A DNA stretch of 64,000 nucleotides from Volutella citrinella (GCA_034401135.1 JAWZSP010000001.1:5394001-5458000), one strand, 5' to 3'; counted from the stretch's first letter, positions 26,001-40,140 are shown. Notes: a model not told the origin generated them from the letters alone. Program-made: numbers and translations.

Positions 26001-28649
26001 ATATAAAAATAAGTAATTTTATTTTATTAAATAATTAAAATAGTTTATAAAGTTTAATTAATAAATTCTTAAAGTAGATATAAAGAATATAAAAAAAATA
26101 GTTATAAAATATTATAAAGTAAAAAAAAAATTATAAAAAAGATAAGTTAAAAAAAAATAGCTAATAAACTCTTATAATTAGCTTATAAAAACCTACTTAT
26201 TAAACTCTAGAATAAAGAAATTACTTAAAAATTACTTAAAAATTATTATAATTTATTACTAAAACCTTAATAACTTTAAGTCTAATGTATATTATTAATA
26301 TTAATATTATCTAAGTTTAAAGACTTTAATATTATAATTACTTACTTATAATATTAAAACTAAGATAAATTAATATAAAGAGTTTAAGAAGATACTTAAA
26401 AAGCCTTATAAAAGGCTTAGAGAGTGAAAAATATTATAAAAAGCTTATTAATATAATAAGCTTATTATTTATTTTTTTAAGCTATAAACTTATCCTAAAA
26501 CCTGTCTAAAAGCTAGGTAAGGTATTAAATAATATTAAAATCTACTATATAAAGGCTTTATACTTATTACTCTTTAATCTAGGCTATAAAAATATAAGTA
26601 TTTTAAATAGCTTATAAAAGGGTTTTTTTTAATAAATAGAGTACTTATATTTTAATAATAGTCTAAGAGTAAAACCTAAGTTTATTATAACTTAGTTAAA
26701 GACTTTTTAAGAAAGTAAAAGAACGTTAATTATTAGTATAAATTATCTTTATTTATATATTATAATAAGTATTATTAAAATAGTAGTTATAATTATTTTA
26801 TATTTTTTAATAAAAAGTTAATAAAAATATAATAATTAAATTTAGAAAGTTTTATAAAATTCTTTAGCTTTTTAGTATAATATATAATTATAAACTTAAA
26901 ATTATTAATCTTATTTTTTTTATAGAACTCTATAAGTATTAATAGTACTTAAGATCTTAATAAACTTATTATTAATAGTATATACTTTATATATTTAAAA
27001 GAAGATATAGTAAATATTAATTAAAGTAATTATATATAAGCTTTATTACTTTTTAACTAATAGTTTTATTAATATATACTACACTTGTTTAATATAAATA
27101 TAAGTTTAATAAAAATATATTAGCTCTAGTTTTAAATGGTATATATATATATTACTTTATATATATTAATAATAAGTTCTAAGTATAGTATTTATCTTAT
27201 AAAAAACTTTTATATAATTTTTTCAGTTTCTTATTTAATTTTATAAATTTAAATAAAGTAAAAGTATTATATATAATTATTATATATATAACCTTTATAT
27301 AAAGCTCTTATATATAGTTTATTTTTATATTCTATATATATATTATAAAAATATTTAATATATATTTTTATTATTTTAATTTAATTCTAAATTTTTTAAA
27401 ATATATATTTTATTATAAATATTTATAAGGATTTTTAAAAACTTAATACTCTTTTTTAATATTGATATATAGCTACTAAGTTATAATCTTTTTATATAGA
27501 GAGCTTCTTTTTTACTAAAGTATATAAATATACTCCTTTTTAAACTAAAAATTATTTTATTATAAATTACTTAATATTAATATACTTTTTAAATATTCTT
27601 TAAGATATTTTTATATTATTATTAAATCTTATTTAAATATTATTTATAAAGCTTATTATAATTAATTTTTTATATTATTAAAATTATTAATATAAGCTAT
27701 TAATAAATAAGATATATAGTATAAATAAAAATAATAATCTTTATAATATTTTAATAATAATTAAAAAGATCTATAAGTTTCTATTATTAAATTTTATATA
27801 TATTATATATTTTATAAAGTAAAACTAAACTTATTAAATATATTATTTTAACTATTTTCTATTTTAAAAGACTTTTAATAGTTTTTAATAAAAGATTTTA
27901 TTAAAAACTCTAGAAATATATAGTAATAATAATAAAATTATATTATATTATACTTATATTATATATAGTTTTTATAATTATTATAATTGTATAATTATAT
28001 AATTTATCTAATTTATTATTTATCTAGCTATTTAACAATAAATAATATATTTATATTATAAATATAATTTACTTACTTATTAAAGCCTTAATAAGTTTCT
28101 TAATTATTTTTAATAAAAATATTAGTTTTTATATATTAACTTTTTATTTTTTTACTTTTATTTTTCTTAACTTTTTAAGTATTATTATAATTATATATTA
28201 TAAAATAATAATATTATTTTAAATATAAAGCTTACTAATACTATTTTTTTTAATTATATTATAAGCTAGTTTTTTATATCCTTTAATAAAACTAGCTAAG
28301 AGGCTATTATTTTTTAAAGCTTTTTAAAAAACTAATTTCTTAAAAAAGCTTATTATTTCCCTTTTTTTACTATAAAAGACAGTTATTAATAAAATAATAA
28401 TAATACTTAGTTTTAAGCTAAGTCCCTTTTTTATAATAATAATTAAAAAGAACCTTTTTATTTATAATTTTTTATTTATTTTATAAATTATTTATAATAT
28501 ACTCTTATTATTTAAAAAAAGGTAATAATATAATTTTTATAAAAAAAGCTTAACTTTAGTTTAACTTATTTTATATTTTTTAAAATTATATTTATATATT
28601 ATTTATATTTTATTTTTATATTATTCTTTTTATTATTTTTATCTTTTTA

Positions 28650-31600
28650 TAAACTTATTAAATCTTTATTATTAATTATAATTAAGCTTTTTAATATTAT
28701 TTTATATTTTATAAGATTATTAAAAATATAATATATTTTAACTTTATTTTTAATTCTAAAGTAATTTATTTAAATTATTTTATAATTTAAATATCTCTTT
28801 TTATTTTATATATATAAGTTTTTATTATTATTTTAGCCTTATTTTTATTTATTTTATATTATAAAAAGCTTAATTTTATTATTATAATCTTATTATATTA
28901 ATACTTTATTATTATTATAATATTTTATAATATATAATTAGACTTTTTTAAATTTAATAAGTATTTATATTATAATACTTTTTTAAATATAATAAATATT
29001 TATATTAAAATTTAAAAGTTTTTTTAAAATTTTTTATAAATTTAATAAATATTTATAATATTAATATTAAGATTATATTTATATAATAATAAAATAAATA
29101 TTTATTATATTAATATTAAGATTATATTTATATAATAATAATTTATAAAACTAATTTTATTTAAAACTTATTAATTAATATAATCTTATAATATATAAAA
29201 TAAGTTTTTATAATAATTTTATTTTAATTTTATTTTTCTTATTATAAATATAAATAATCTTTTTATTTATATTAATATTTATATTAAACTATTTAATTAA
29301 TATATATTTAAAATAATCTTATTATTTTAAATATTAATAAAACTTTAAAAGGTTTTAATTTTATAATTAAATACAAAAAGACTATTTTAATAAAAATAAT
29401 TAATTAATAAGCTAAAAGAATAAGGTAATTATATTTTTTATATTTTAATATATAAAGTAAATAGTATTAAAGTATTTAATTTAATATATTGATTTAATAT
29501 TAATTTATTATTTTTAGGAAAGTAGATTTTATTAACTTAATAATATTATAATATTATGTTTATAATAAAATAGATTAATAATAATAAGAATAAAGTGTTA
29601 ATAAATATTATTAATAATATTAGTTTTAATTATAATAATAAAAGTAATAATAAAAGTAATATTTATAATAATTAATAGTAATAATAGTAATATATAGAGC
29701 ATAAGTTATCTATTTAGCTTTTTATTTATAACTTTTTTATAAATTTTTTAAAAAGTATTTTTAAAATATTTTTAGCTATTTATAATAATAATTTATTATA
29801 TATTTAATAATAACTCAGTTATTAAATATAAATCTAGTTATTTATATTTTTGCTTTTTATAATATTAAAAATTAAATTATAATTTTAATATAATATTATT
29901 ATATATTTATTCAATCTTTAGTAGTTTTTTATTATTTCTTTATTTATTATAAAAATATTTAGCTTATTTATAATATATTTATAGGTTTTTTTTTTATATT
30001 TATTAAATACTTTTTTAACTTTTATATATTATATTTAATAAGCTAGCTTAATTATTTAATATTAAAAAATAATATTATTATTTTATTTATATATAATAAA
30101 TTAAATTATTTTATTTTTTTATTTTTTTAATTAAGAAAATTATTTAATATATATTTATTTATAATTTTATTATTTTAAGGTTTTAATAATATAATTAATT
30201 TAATATTATATATTCTTATATATTTATTTAATAAAGTTACTTAATAAGTTTATTTATTATATTATTTAGTAGTTTTAATATATATAAAGTATAATATTAA
30301 TTATTTACTTAAAAATATAAGTTTTATATATTAAGATTAATTATTTAGCTTTTTATTTATATTTACTTTTAATAATACTTATTATAATATATAGCTTATA
30401 TTTTTATAACTATTTTTAATAATGTATAGCTTTTTAATATACTTTTATACTTTTTTTATATATTTTTATATATTTTTAATTTTTTTTTACTATATATAAT
30501 ATATAAGTAATAATTTATAAATATTTTAATTAAAAATATAATAATAATATTATACTTATTATTATTATATATAAACTTTATTTTTAAATATATATTATTT
30601 AATTTTATAAAAGCTTTTTAATATATATTTATAAATACTATCTTAATATTAAATTTAAATTTTTTATTTATTTATTTATTTATAAATAATATATTATAAA
30701 TAATTAGTATTTATTAACTTATTTTACTATTAAATTAGCTTAAAATTAGTTTATAAAAAGCTTATTTTTATTATTTATAATTTTATATATAATTTTATAT
30801 ATAATATTATATTTATATTTAAAATATTAATAAAAAATACTAATTAATTATATAATATTTAATTATTTTATAATTAATTATTAAGATTATATTTATAAAT
30901 ATATTATTTAATTATATATTTTATAGTAACTTAATAATAAAATCTATATTAATTATTTAAAAAAATATAATAATAATAATATTTATAATTTATTATATAA
31001 TTAATATTTTAATATATATATATATTATAATATAAATAAGAAGTATTTATATATTTATAAATATTTTTAAAAAAATTAATTTAATACAACTTTTATAAAT
31101 TTAATTTTAAAATTTTTAAAATTTTTATATATTTTAATTATAAATTATAATAATATTAATAAAAGATCTTTTATTATAAAGATTTTTTTTTATAAAAATT
31201 ATAAGTTATTTTTAATAAATAAAATATTAATTTAATTATTTTAATAATTATTCTTTTTAATATTAATATATAATATTTATATATAAATTATATATTTTAA
31301 ATTTATAATTTATAGTTTTTAAATGTATATTTTTAAATTATAAATTAATTATTTTAATAATATTTATTTATAATTTTTAAGTTTTTTTATAATAAAAATA
31401 AATATATATTAATTTAAAAAAAGTTTATTTTTATTTTAAATTCTTAATATATTCTTTATATATATTATTTTAAAAATTAAATATTATTAATATATTAATT
31501 TTTATTTAAATTTTTTATTTATTATTTTAATTTTAATAATTATAATATATTAAGTTTTTAATAATATATATATTATAATAAAGTATTTTTTTTAAAAAAA

Positions 31601-32010
31601 TAAATAAAATAAAAATATTTTTAAAGATTTTATTCTTATTAATATAATATACTATTTATTATTTTATAAAATATTTTAAAAATATATTATTTTTAATTTT
31701 ATTTAAAAATTAAAAAAGCTTAAATAAAAATACTTTATTTTTTTATATATTTATTATATATCTTATATTTAATTAAAATAATACTTTTTTTATTAATTAT
31801 TAATTAAATATTTATATAAACTTTATAAACTTAATAAATATTAATATTATTTTATTTAATAAATTTTTTTAAGTAATATTCTTTTATAATCTTTACTTAA
31901 AATAATACTATATATATATAAAAAAATATACTTTTTTTTTAATTATTTTATAATTTTAAATATAAAAAGTTTTAAATTAATAATATATATTATATAATAT
32001 TAATAATATT
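28650..32010 (-). mobile_element. Gypsy family A, second copy, internally deleted, no LTRs seen
   Basis: This stretch aligns collinearly by eye with about 42,250-46,750 of the full-length family-A element. For example, 29,041-29,150 matches 42,461-42,510, and 30,300-30,800 matches 43,680-44,190. Around 31,600 the alignment jumps by about 1.35 kb (roughly 45,010 to 46,370), which removes most of the reverse-transcriptase region. The copy is more A+T-rich than its counterpart, so it is older or more heavily mutated. Confidence 0.65.
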
Positions 32011-32029
32011 ATAATTTAGTTAATTTAGT

Positions 32030-32690
32030 TACTATTAATATAATTATAAAATACTTTAATATTATTATAATTTTATATATAATTTAATTAATTATATATT
32101 ATATATATAATAAATACATTTATAATTAAAATTAATTTTACTATTTATTTTGAATTTTATTTTAATAATTAAATAATAAAATACCTTAATATTAATATAT
32201 CTTTTTATATATAATTTATTACTAATTTTATATAGTTTATTTCGATATATATATAATAAATATACTTTTAACTAGTAACTATATAATTTTAAGTAATTTA
32301 TTTATAGAATTAAAATTAATTTTAATATTAGTTTTAATTTTACTTTAATAACTAAATAAAAAAAATACCTTAATATTAATATATCTTTCTATATATAATA
32401 TATTACTAATCTAAGATAATTTATTTGAGTAAATATATAGTAACTATACTTATAATTAGTAACTATATAATTTTAAGAAGTTTATTTATAGAATTAAAAT
32501 TAATTTTAATATTAATTTTTAATCTTATTTTAATAACTAAATAAAAGAAATACTTTAATATTAATATATCTTTTTATATATAATTTATTACTAATTCTAA
32601 ATAATTTGTTTAGATAAATATATAATAAATATATTTATAATTAATAACTATATAATTTTAAGTAATTTATTTCATAAGCTAGAATTACTT
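32030..32690. repeat. Satellite-like tandem array, unit about 185 bp, 3-4 copies
   Basis: The marker TAC(C/T)TTAATATTAATATATC recurs at 32,182, 32,366 and 32,551, and in variant form at 32,052. The spacing is about 185 bp (130 bp for the first, shortened copy). Between markers the sequence repeats in the same order, including TTATTACTAAT and GTAACTATATAATTTTAAG. Some G and C positions are conserved between units. Confidence 0.75.
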
Positions 32691-32965
32691 TTAATTCTTC
32701 TTTTTCTTAAGTATTTTAATAAGCTTAAAACTAACCTATATATATAACTCCTTTAATAAAAGGGCTATAAATATAAAAAGATATAGGTTTTAAAGCTTAT
32801 AATTATTATTATTTAAACTTAGTTATTTTTTAAACAACGACCTATTAATTAGGCTATAATCCTATTTTCTAAGTGTTAGTAATTAAATTTTATCCCTTTT
32901 TTAAATATAACTTAATAATATGATATTAGATAGTAATTTAACTACTTTTTAAAAGATATTAATTA

Positions 32966-33105
32966 TTTAAGCTTAGAAATCAAGTATAATAGTAATATAA
33001 CCTTAGAAATTAAGTATATTAATAATTTAAGCTTAGAAATCAAGTATATTAATAATATAACCTTAGAAATTAAGTATATTAATAATTTAAGCTTATAAAT
33101 TATAT
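32966..33105. repeat. 30-bp tandem array with 60-bp alternating pattern
   Basis: Four and a half 30-bp units alternate between two versions, TTTAAGCTTAGAAATCAAGT... and TATAACCTTAGAAATTAAGT..., giving an almost exact 60-bp period. It lies about 110 bp outside the inverted hAT end. Confidence 0.85.
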
Positions 33106-33214
33106 ATAATTTATAAGTAATAGAATCTAATAGAATATTAAGCTTAGAAATTATAAAAATAATCTTTTAATATATATAAGTCTTTAAAAAACCTATAAAA
33201 TAAAATAATAAAGC

Positions 33215-33939
33215 TAAGGTTGTTAATTACTTTATTAAATAACTATCTATCTAACTACTTTACCTACCCTATACTTAATTATCTTTAAAATAGCTTCTTT
33301 TAGTATTATTAAATTTAAGGACTATAGTTAGAGCTAGTTTTCTAAATCTAATATTAATTCTTAGTATTTTATAAATAAAGAAAGCTCTATTTCTTCCCTT
33401 AATATTAATAAGGAAAATCAACTTAATTTTTCTCTTTTATCTCTTAAAAAATCTGCTATTTATATATTTAAAATTTTCTTTTTATTTAAACTTTATTACT
33501 TATATTTAAAAAAAATCTAAGAAAATACTTATTAGCTATATAAAGTAAGTAATTTATTTATTTAACTTTAAATTTAATTTATTTAATTAAATTAAGACTT
33601 AAATTATTTTTTTAAATTACTAATTATTTTTTTAACTATAACTATAGCTAGTAAGCTTAAGTTAAAAGCTTTCAAGCTTTTAATTTTACTCGGTATTATA
33701 AGTAAAAGTATCTAGAAATTGCTTATAACTAAAAAATAAAAAAAATATTTAAAAAAAGTAAGTTATTTATTTATTTATAATTTATATTAATACTAATATA
33801 TATAAATAGAAGAAAATCTAAATTAATAATTAAGGTATAATTTTTTTAACTTTAATTTAAATATAGTTAAAAAAATACTTAATTTCTTATATAAAAGCTG
33901 TTTAAAAAGAGTTCTTCAATTTATTATTAAAAATAACCT
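33215..33939 (+). mobile_element. hAT transposon relic, N-terminal half (inverted partner of 17,585-20,879)
   Basis: The plus strand reads as a damaged coding region (for example INKENQLNFSLLSLKKSAIY around 33,400-33,460), with CAG to TAG changes and at least two probable GTAAGT introns. It ends reading VLQFIIKNN up to AACCT at 33,939. Continuing that frame with the minus strand from 20,874 gives NNLSF..ILKSKSFKKLLLY, the hAT block just before the catalytic domain (compare the canonical 'VENNLPFSxVESPSFRxLL'). A possible terminus TAAGGTTGTT begins at 33,215, similar to CAGGGTTGTG at 17,585. This half therefore belongs to the same transposon as 17,585-20,879 but lies in the opposite orientation. 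Confidence 0.7.
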
Positions 33940-34218
33940 TATTACTATAAGGTATATAATATATAAATAATATATAGGTTAGGCTATATAACTCTATAAA
34001 GAGAGAGGTAATAATAGGATTTTATAATAAAGAGTAATTAAAACTTACCTAATTTCTTAGTAAGCTTTCTTTATAATATTATATATTATAATACTCCTTA
34101 AAATATATATATTAATAGTAGTATTACCTTACTTCTTATACTTAGCTTAGCTAGCCTTATTAATAGGTTAGGTAGTACTCTATAACTAAAATAGAGCTTA
34201 ATACTAAATACTATAATA
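33940..34218 (-). mobile_element. Gypsy family B LTR, inverted (279 bp)
   Basis: The reverse complement matches the LTR at 20,880-21,157 end to end. In LTR orientation its 3' flank is AGGTT (AACCT at 33,935-33,939 on the plus strand), identical to the 5' flank of the other LTR. This is the expected target duplication if the two are the 5' and 3' LTRs of one insertion. DNA to its right (34,219 to about 34,900) would then be the inverted 3' internal part of element B; I cannot read coding there. Confidence 0.7.
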
Positions 34219-35463
34219 ATTTATTCCTCTTATTATAGTACTATCCTTAGTACTAGGGCTTATAAAATATAACTACTAACTTTACTATAATTTAATAATA
34301 AATTACTACTAATTATATTCTATTTTTATTATATAAAGGTAAATTAAATAAGTAATTATTTTTATAATTAGTAATTATACCTCTTAAAGTATAAAAAAAA
34401 AGCCTTTCTCTTACTTAATTACTTTTTTTCCTTTTTCTTATTTATTAATATTTCTAGGCTATATATTTCTTATACTGTTTTTTTATAATATCTTCTTCTA
34501 CTTTTTTTATAACTTTAATTACTTATTTTATCCCTATTTTAAGACCTTTTATATAATATATAAAGTATCTTAGTATTATTAAATATTATAATTACCTATA
34601 TATTTAAGCTAATTCTTAAGGTATTTTTACTACTATATTCTTATTTTATACCTTCTTTAGTACTATTAATAGTTATTACTTATATTATAAGTATAATAAT
34701 ATAACTTACTATTTATAAGTTCTATTTTTTTAATTTTATTTAATTTTCTAACTTTTTTAAGCTTTTTAATAAAATAATACTACTAACTTTATTATAATTC
34801 TTAATTATATTAACTTTCTTTAAGTTCTTAAATACTTTTTTAAAAATTCATTTTATTTATTCTAATTTAATTAATTTTATAATATTATTATAATAGTATA
34901 CTTTATATAAAAAATTCATATAAAATACTATGATTAAACTAAATAATAATATTTTTAAAAAATAAAATACTAAAAAAAAAGAAATTTAGTAATATTATAA
35001 ATAAAAGGAAGTAGTTAATAAAGCTATATTATATAAATATTCTATTTTAAAAATAATAAAGTTATTATTTTATTAAAAACTTTAGTTTATATATTAAGCC
35101 CTTTTTAACTATACTTTTTATTAATAAAAATAATTTTAAGATTTATATAAAACTTAAAAAGTATATTAATATTACTTTTATTTAGCTATATATAAAAAAA
35201 TAAGCTTTTTAGCGTTTTTATAATAATACTATATATTTAATATACTTTTATTATATTATAAATATAATACTTTATATAAAATAATATTTTATATATTAAT
35301 TTATTAAAATTTATATAGAGAAGTTAAAAAATATAAAGAACGCTTATATATAAAAATATACTATATATATTAATTATAATAAAAAAAACTAAAATATTAA
35401 TATAATAATAACTAAATATACAAAGGCAGTATATATATAAATAAGTTATATTTAAAATATTTA

Positions 35464-35617
<154 letters not shown>

Positions 35618-38600
35618 TATAAATTTAATAAAATAAAATAATAAATATATATTAAATATAATATAAATTTAGATATTATTAAAAATTAAAATAATAAAAT
35701 ATAAGTATAAGAGTTTAAATAAAAAGCCTTATTTTTTAATAATATAATTAATAATATATATTCTTAAAAAAAATTAAATAAATATTTTAAACTTTTTAAT
35801 TATAATTAAAATATTTAAAATTATTTTTAAATAAATATAACTAATTTATATTATAGTATTAATAAAAAAATATACTTAAGTATATTAATATATTAAAATT
35901 TATTAAATTAGATTTATTTAATTAAAAAATAAAATAAAAAATCTATTATATTTATTAATTATATATTAAAAAAAAGATATAAAAAATAAAAAATAAGTAT
36001 AAAATATTAATAATATAGCTTAATAAGATATTAATAAGTATATATATTTAATAAATAAGTAAATATATATTTTAAAAGTAATATTTATAATTAAAAATAA
36101 ATAATAATATCTTAAATAAGTGATTTATAAAATTAATTAGTTAAATTAAAATTAAAAATAAATAAAATAATTTTAAAAAGTTTATTTAAAAAATATAAGA
36201 TAATATTATTTAATTTAATAAATATTTTTTTATATTTAATATAAAATAAAAATAACTAATATATAAAATAAAAATTTAAATTAAAATAAAAAAAATTAAT
36301 TATATTTAAAAATTAAATAATAAAAATAAAAATATTAAAATACTATTTATTATTTAATATATTTATATAATATACTTATATAAAAATAAAAATAATAAAA
36401 TATAAATTAAAAAAATAAGTTTATAATATTTATATTAATATAAAAACTAGATTTTTAATAATTATAAAAAAATATTAAACTTTTTAATTAATATAAATTT
36501 TAATAATTAATTAAATTATATATATTATTAATTTAGTTATTATATTATTATATAATAAAAAATATTTAAATATAAATATTAAAATAAATTATTAAAATGA
36601 ATTAATTATTTAATAAAATTAAGATTAAAATAGTATTTTTTATTATATAAAATATAAACTTTATATATATTATTAATAATAATAATTTTAATTAAATATA
36701 TAAATAAAACTAGATAAAATAAAAATAAATATTATTTTTTAATTTAATATTTATAAATTAAAAAATAATAAATAATTATAAAAAAAATATATAGTTTTTA
36801 ATTTATATATTTTATATAATATTATTATATTTAATATATAATTAATATTATTATAAAAAGATATTTTATAATTATTTAAAAAAAATAGTTTATTATTATT
36901 AATTTAAAAAGCTTTTTTTATTAATTTTTAATATAATAAAATTATTAAAATTATTTTATTATTATTACTTATTAAAATTTAAAAACTTTTAAAAATAATA
37001 TTAATAAGCTTTAAGAAATTATTAATATATAAACTTATTATTATAAAAATTTAAAAACTTTATTAAGTTCTTTATTAATAATATTATTATTTTTTTAAAT
37101 ATTTAAAAAATTATTTTTTAAATTCTTATTTATTAAGCTATTTAATTATTAATTATTAAAATAAACTTTTAAATATATTAAAATAAATTTAAAATATTTA
37201 AAATTAAATATTTTTAAAAAGTTTAAAAATATTAAAAAATTAAATTAATATAATTAAATAGTTTTAATATTTAATAATATTTTTTATATAATAATTAAAA
37301 TTATTATAAAAATAAAAAATAAAATTATTTATTAAAAAATAAATAAATAATAAAATAAATAATAATTAAATATAAAAAAAATTATTTTTATATTATATAA
37401 AAAGCTATAAAAAAGAACTTTTAGTATTTAAAATATAAAAAAGTTTTTACTATTAATTTTATATTATATTATTTTAATTTAAATTAAAAACTATTTATAT
37501 AAATAAATATTTTTAAAAAATTATATATTAATATTATAATATATTATTTTTAAAAAATATTTAATAAAATAAAAATTTATATATTTTATTTATTTAAATT
37601 AAATTAATTATATATTTAAATTAGTTATTAAAATTAAATAAGAAAAAGTATTAATTAATTAAAATAAAAATAACTTAATTAATATAAACTTATTAAAAGT
37701 TAAGAATTTAATTATATATTATAAAAAAAAGAAGTATATATATATTATTAAATAATATAAAAGTATATATTTTAATTTATTAAAAATTAGTTTTTAGTTA
37801 ATATTTTTAAAAAAAAAAATTTATTATATTTTAATACTTAAGCTAATACTTATTAAAAGTATAATATATTTAAAAGATTTTTAATATAATATTTAATATA
37901 TTAGTATATTTATTAACTTATTTTTTAAAAAAATATAATAATATAAAAAACTTATTATTTATTACTTTATTAAAATTAAAATATAAATATATTATAAGGA
38001 TTTCTTTAAAACTTATAAGTATATATAATAATAAGAAAAGGTTTTAAATATCTTTATTTTATTAATATATATAACTTAAGAATTTATTAAGAAAGTTTTT
38101 AAAAAATATAAAAAAATATTATTTTAGGTTTTAGCTAATTTTTAAAAGATTTTTTAAAAATTAATTATAATAAAAATATATAAGGAATTCTTAATAATTC
38201 TTTTTATAAAAAAAGAGTATTAAGTTTAAAATAAAATATTATATTTTATTTTTTAATATTTATATATACTTTATTTTTTTTATTTTAAATATGAATTTTA
38301 TTATTAATATAGCTTAGTATATTAAAATAGTTTTTTTTAATATTATTTATAAAAACTATACTAAATATTTTAAGTAGTTTAATATTATTAATATCTTAAA
38401 AAATTAAAATTAATAACTTAATTTAATATATATTTAAATTAATAAGTTATTATATTTTTAAAAAATATATAAGTACAATTAATTATATTTATTTAATTTT
38501 ATAATTTTAAATAAGATTAAAAACTTATATTAATAATATATATATTAAAATAGAACTAAAATCCTTTATAATATATATTTTATATATAATATTAATAAGC

Positions 38601-39174
38601 TAATTTAATTAATTAATAAAGCTATTAAAAATTATATAACTTATAATTAATATTAAAATAATTATTAAAAAGTATTAAAAAAAACTTATTTTTATTTAAT
38701 TAGTTTTTATATCTTTTTATATTATTATAATAGATTTTATACTATAATTATTAATAATTAAAATTATAATTTATTAAGTTTATTAAAAAAAAGATTATTT
38801 TAATATTATTTTAATAATAATATATAAATTTATTAAATTAATCTTCTTTATATTAAAAAATATAAAATAAATTATTAAATAATAAAATAAAATACTAATA
38901 TAAAAGCTCTTATATTATAATTAAAATATATTAAAACTTATTATATTAAATAAAAATTAAAAAAATATTATTAATTTTTTTTAAAAAAATATAAATAAAA
39001 TATAAAAATTAATTATAATATTAAATAATATAATATTTATAAATTAATAATTAGTTTAAATAAATAAATTAAATTATAAAATTAAGTTTTTAATATTATA
39101 TTATAAATTATTTTAATAAAAACTAAATTAAAATATTAATCTTATTAATTTTTATTTTATAATAATTATATTTT

Positions 39175-39378
39175 TGTGAGGATCCAGCCACATCCAGCGC
39201 AGCCGCCGCACTGGCGGAGGAACTTTAGTCCGGTTGGCGCCAGCTGACCGCCGGAGGCTCGGCAAGCTTCCGCTGAGCTTGCGCATAGAACGGAGGACCT
39301 TAAGTAAAAGTAAATATACTAGCCTGACCCTAAGGGCATACTCTTCCCCAGCTTCAAGCTCTTAGCTATCCCCTTACA
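39175..39378 (+). mobile_element. GC-rich solo LTR of gypsy family A (204 bp), not RIP-mutated
   Basis: An abrupt GC-rich island sits in near-pure A+T. It begins TGTGAGGATCCAGCC and ends TAGCTATCCCCTTACA, giving canonical TG...CA ends. It aligns along its length with the reverse complement of the LTRs of the full-length family-A element (41,582-41,779 and 48,366-48,563). Shared unmutated blocks include CCTTAAGTAAAAGT and ATATACTAGCCT, and almost every difference is C to T or G to A in the A+T-rich copies. No internal element sequence flanks it, so it is a solo LTR. A clear target duplication is not visible (ATTTT on the left, TTTAT on the right). Confidence 0.85.
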
Positions 39379-40064
39379 TTTATATAATAATATTTAAATA
39401 AAATTATTAAAATAATAAGTTTTTTAAAAAAAAATTAATATTTAATTAATATTTAATTAAAAAATTTCTTAATAAAATTTTAATAATATTAATAAGAATT
39501 TTTTTTAATAAAATATTATATTAATTTAAATTTATTAAATAATTATAAAATAATTAAAAAGTTTTTATAAAAAATATAATAATAATATAATTTTATTTAA
39601 ATTTTATAATATATAATTTTATTTTTAAATAATATTTAATTTATAATTAAAAAAAAAATTATTATTATATAAATACTAATTTTAAGATTATTATTATTAA
39701 AATAAGTTTTTTAATTAAAAAAATTTAAAATTTAATTATTAAAATTATTAATAAGTTTTATAATTATATAAAAATAAATATAAAATTTATATAATTAAAA
39801 AAACTTAATATTTTTAAAATTAATATAAATTATATTTTAAATAATATATTTAATTTAAAATTTATATAAAAATAAATAATTATAATATTAATTTAAAATA
39901 TATAAATTATTATATTAAAATTTATTATTAAAAACTTTTTTTATATTAATATATTTTATTAATAAATTTATTATTTTTATTAATAATATTATTAAAATTT
40001 TAATTTTTTATAATATTATTAAATAAATTTATTATATTATATAACTAAATAATTTATTTAATTT

Positions 40065-40140
40065 AATTTAATTATTATTTATATTAATTTAATTATTATT
40101 TATATTAATTTAATTATTATTTATATTAATTTAATTATTA
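40065..40140. repeat. 21-bp tandem repeat, about 3.5 units
   Basis: The unit TAATTTAATTATTATTTATA plus one base is repeated. Local low-complexity array. Confidence 0.7.

Noticed and set aside
32966..33105. CRISPR-like regularly spaced repeat
   Set aside because: The units are contiguous and alternate between two versions without unique spacers, and the host is a fungus. This is a simple tandem array.
39170..39383. Target-site duplication around the solo LTR
   Set aside because: The left flank is ATTTT and the right flank TTTAT. They do not match, and in such A+T-rich DNA partial matches mean nothing.
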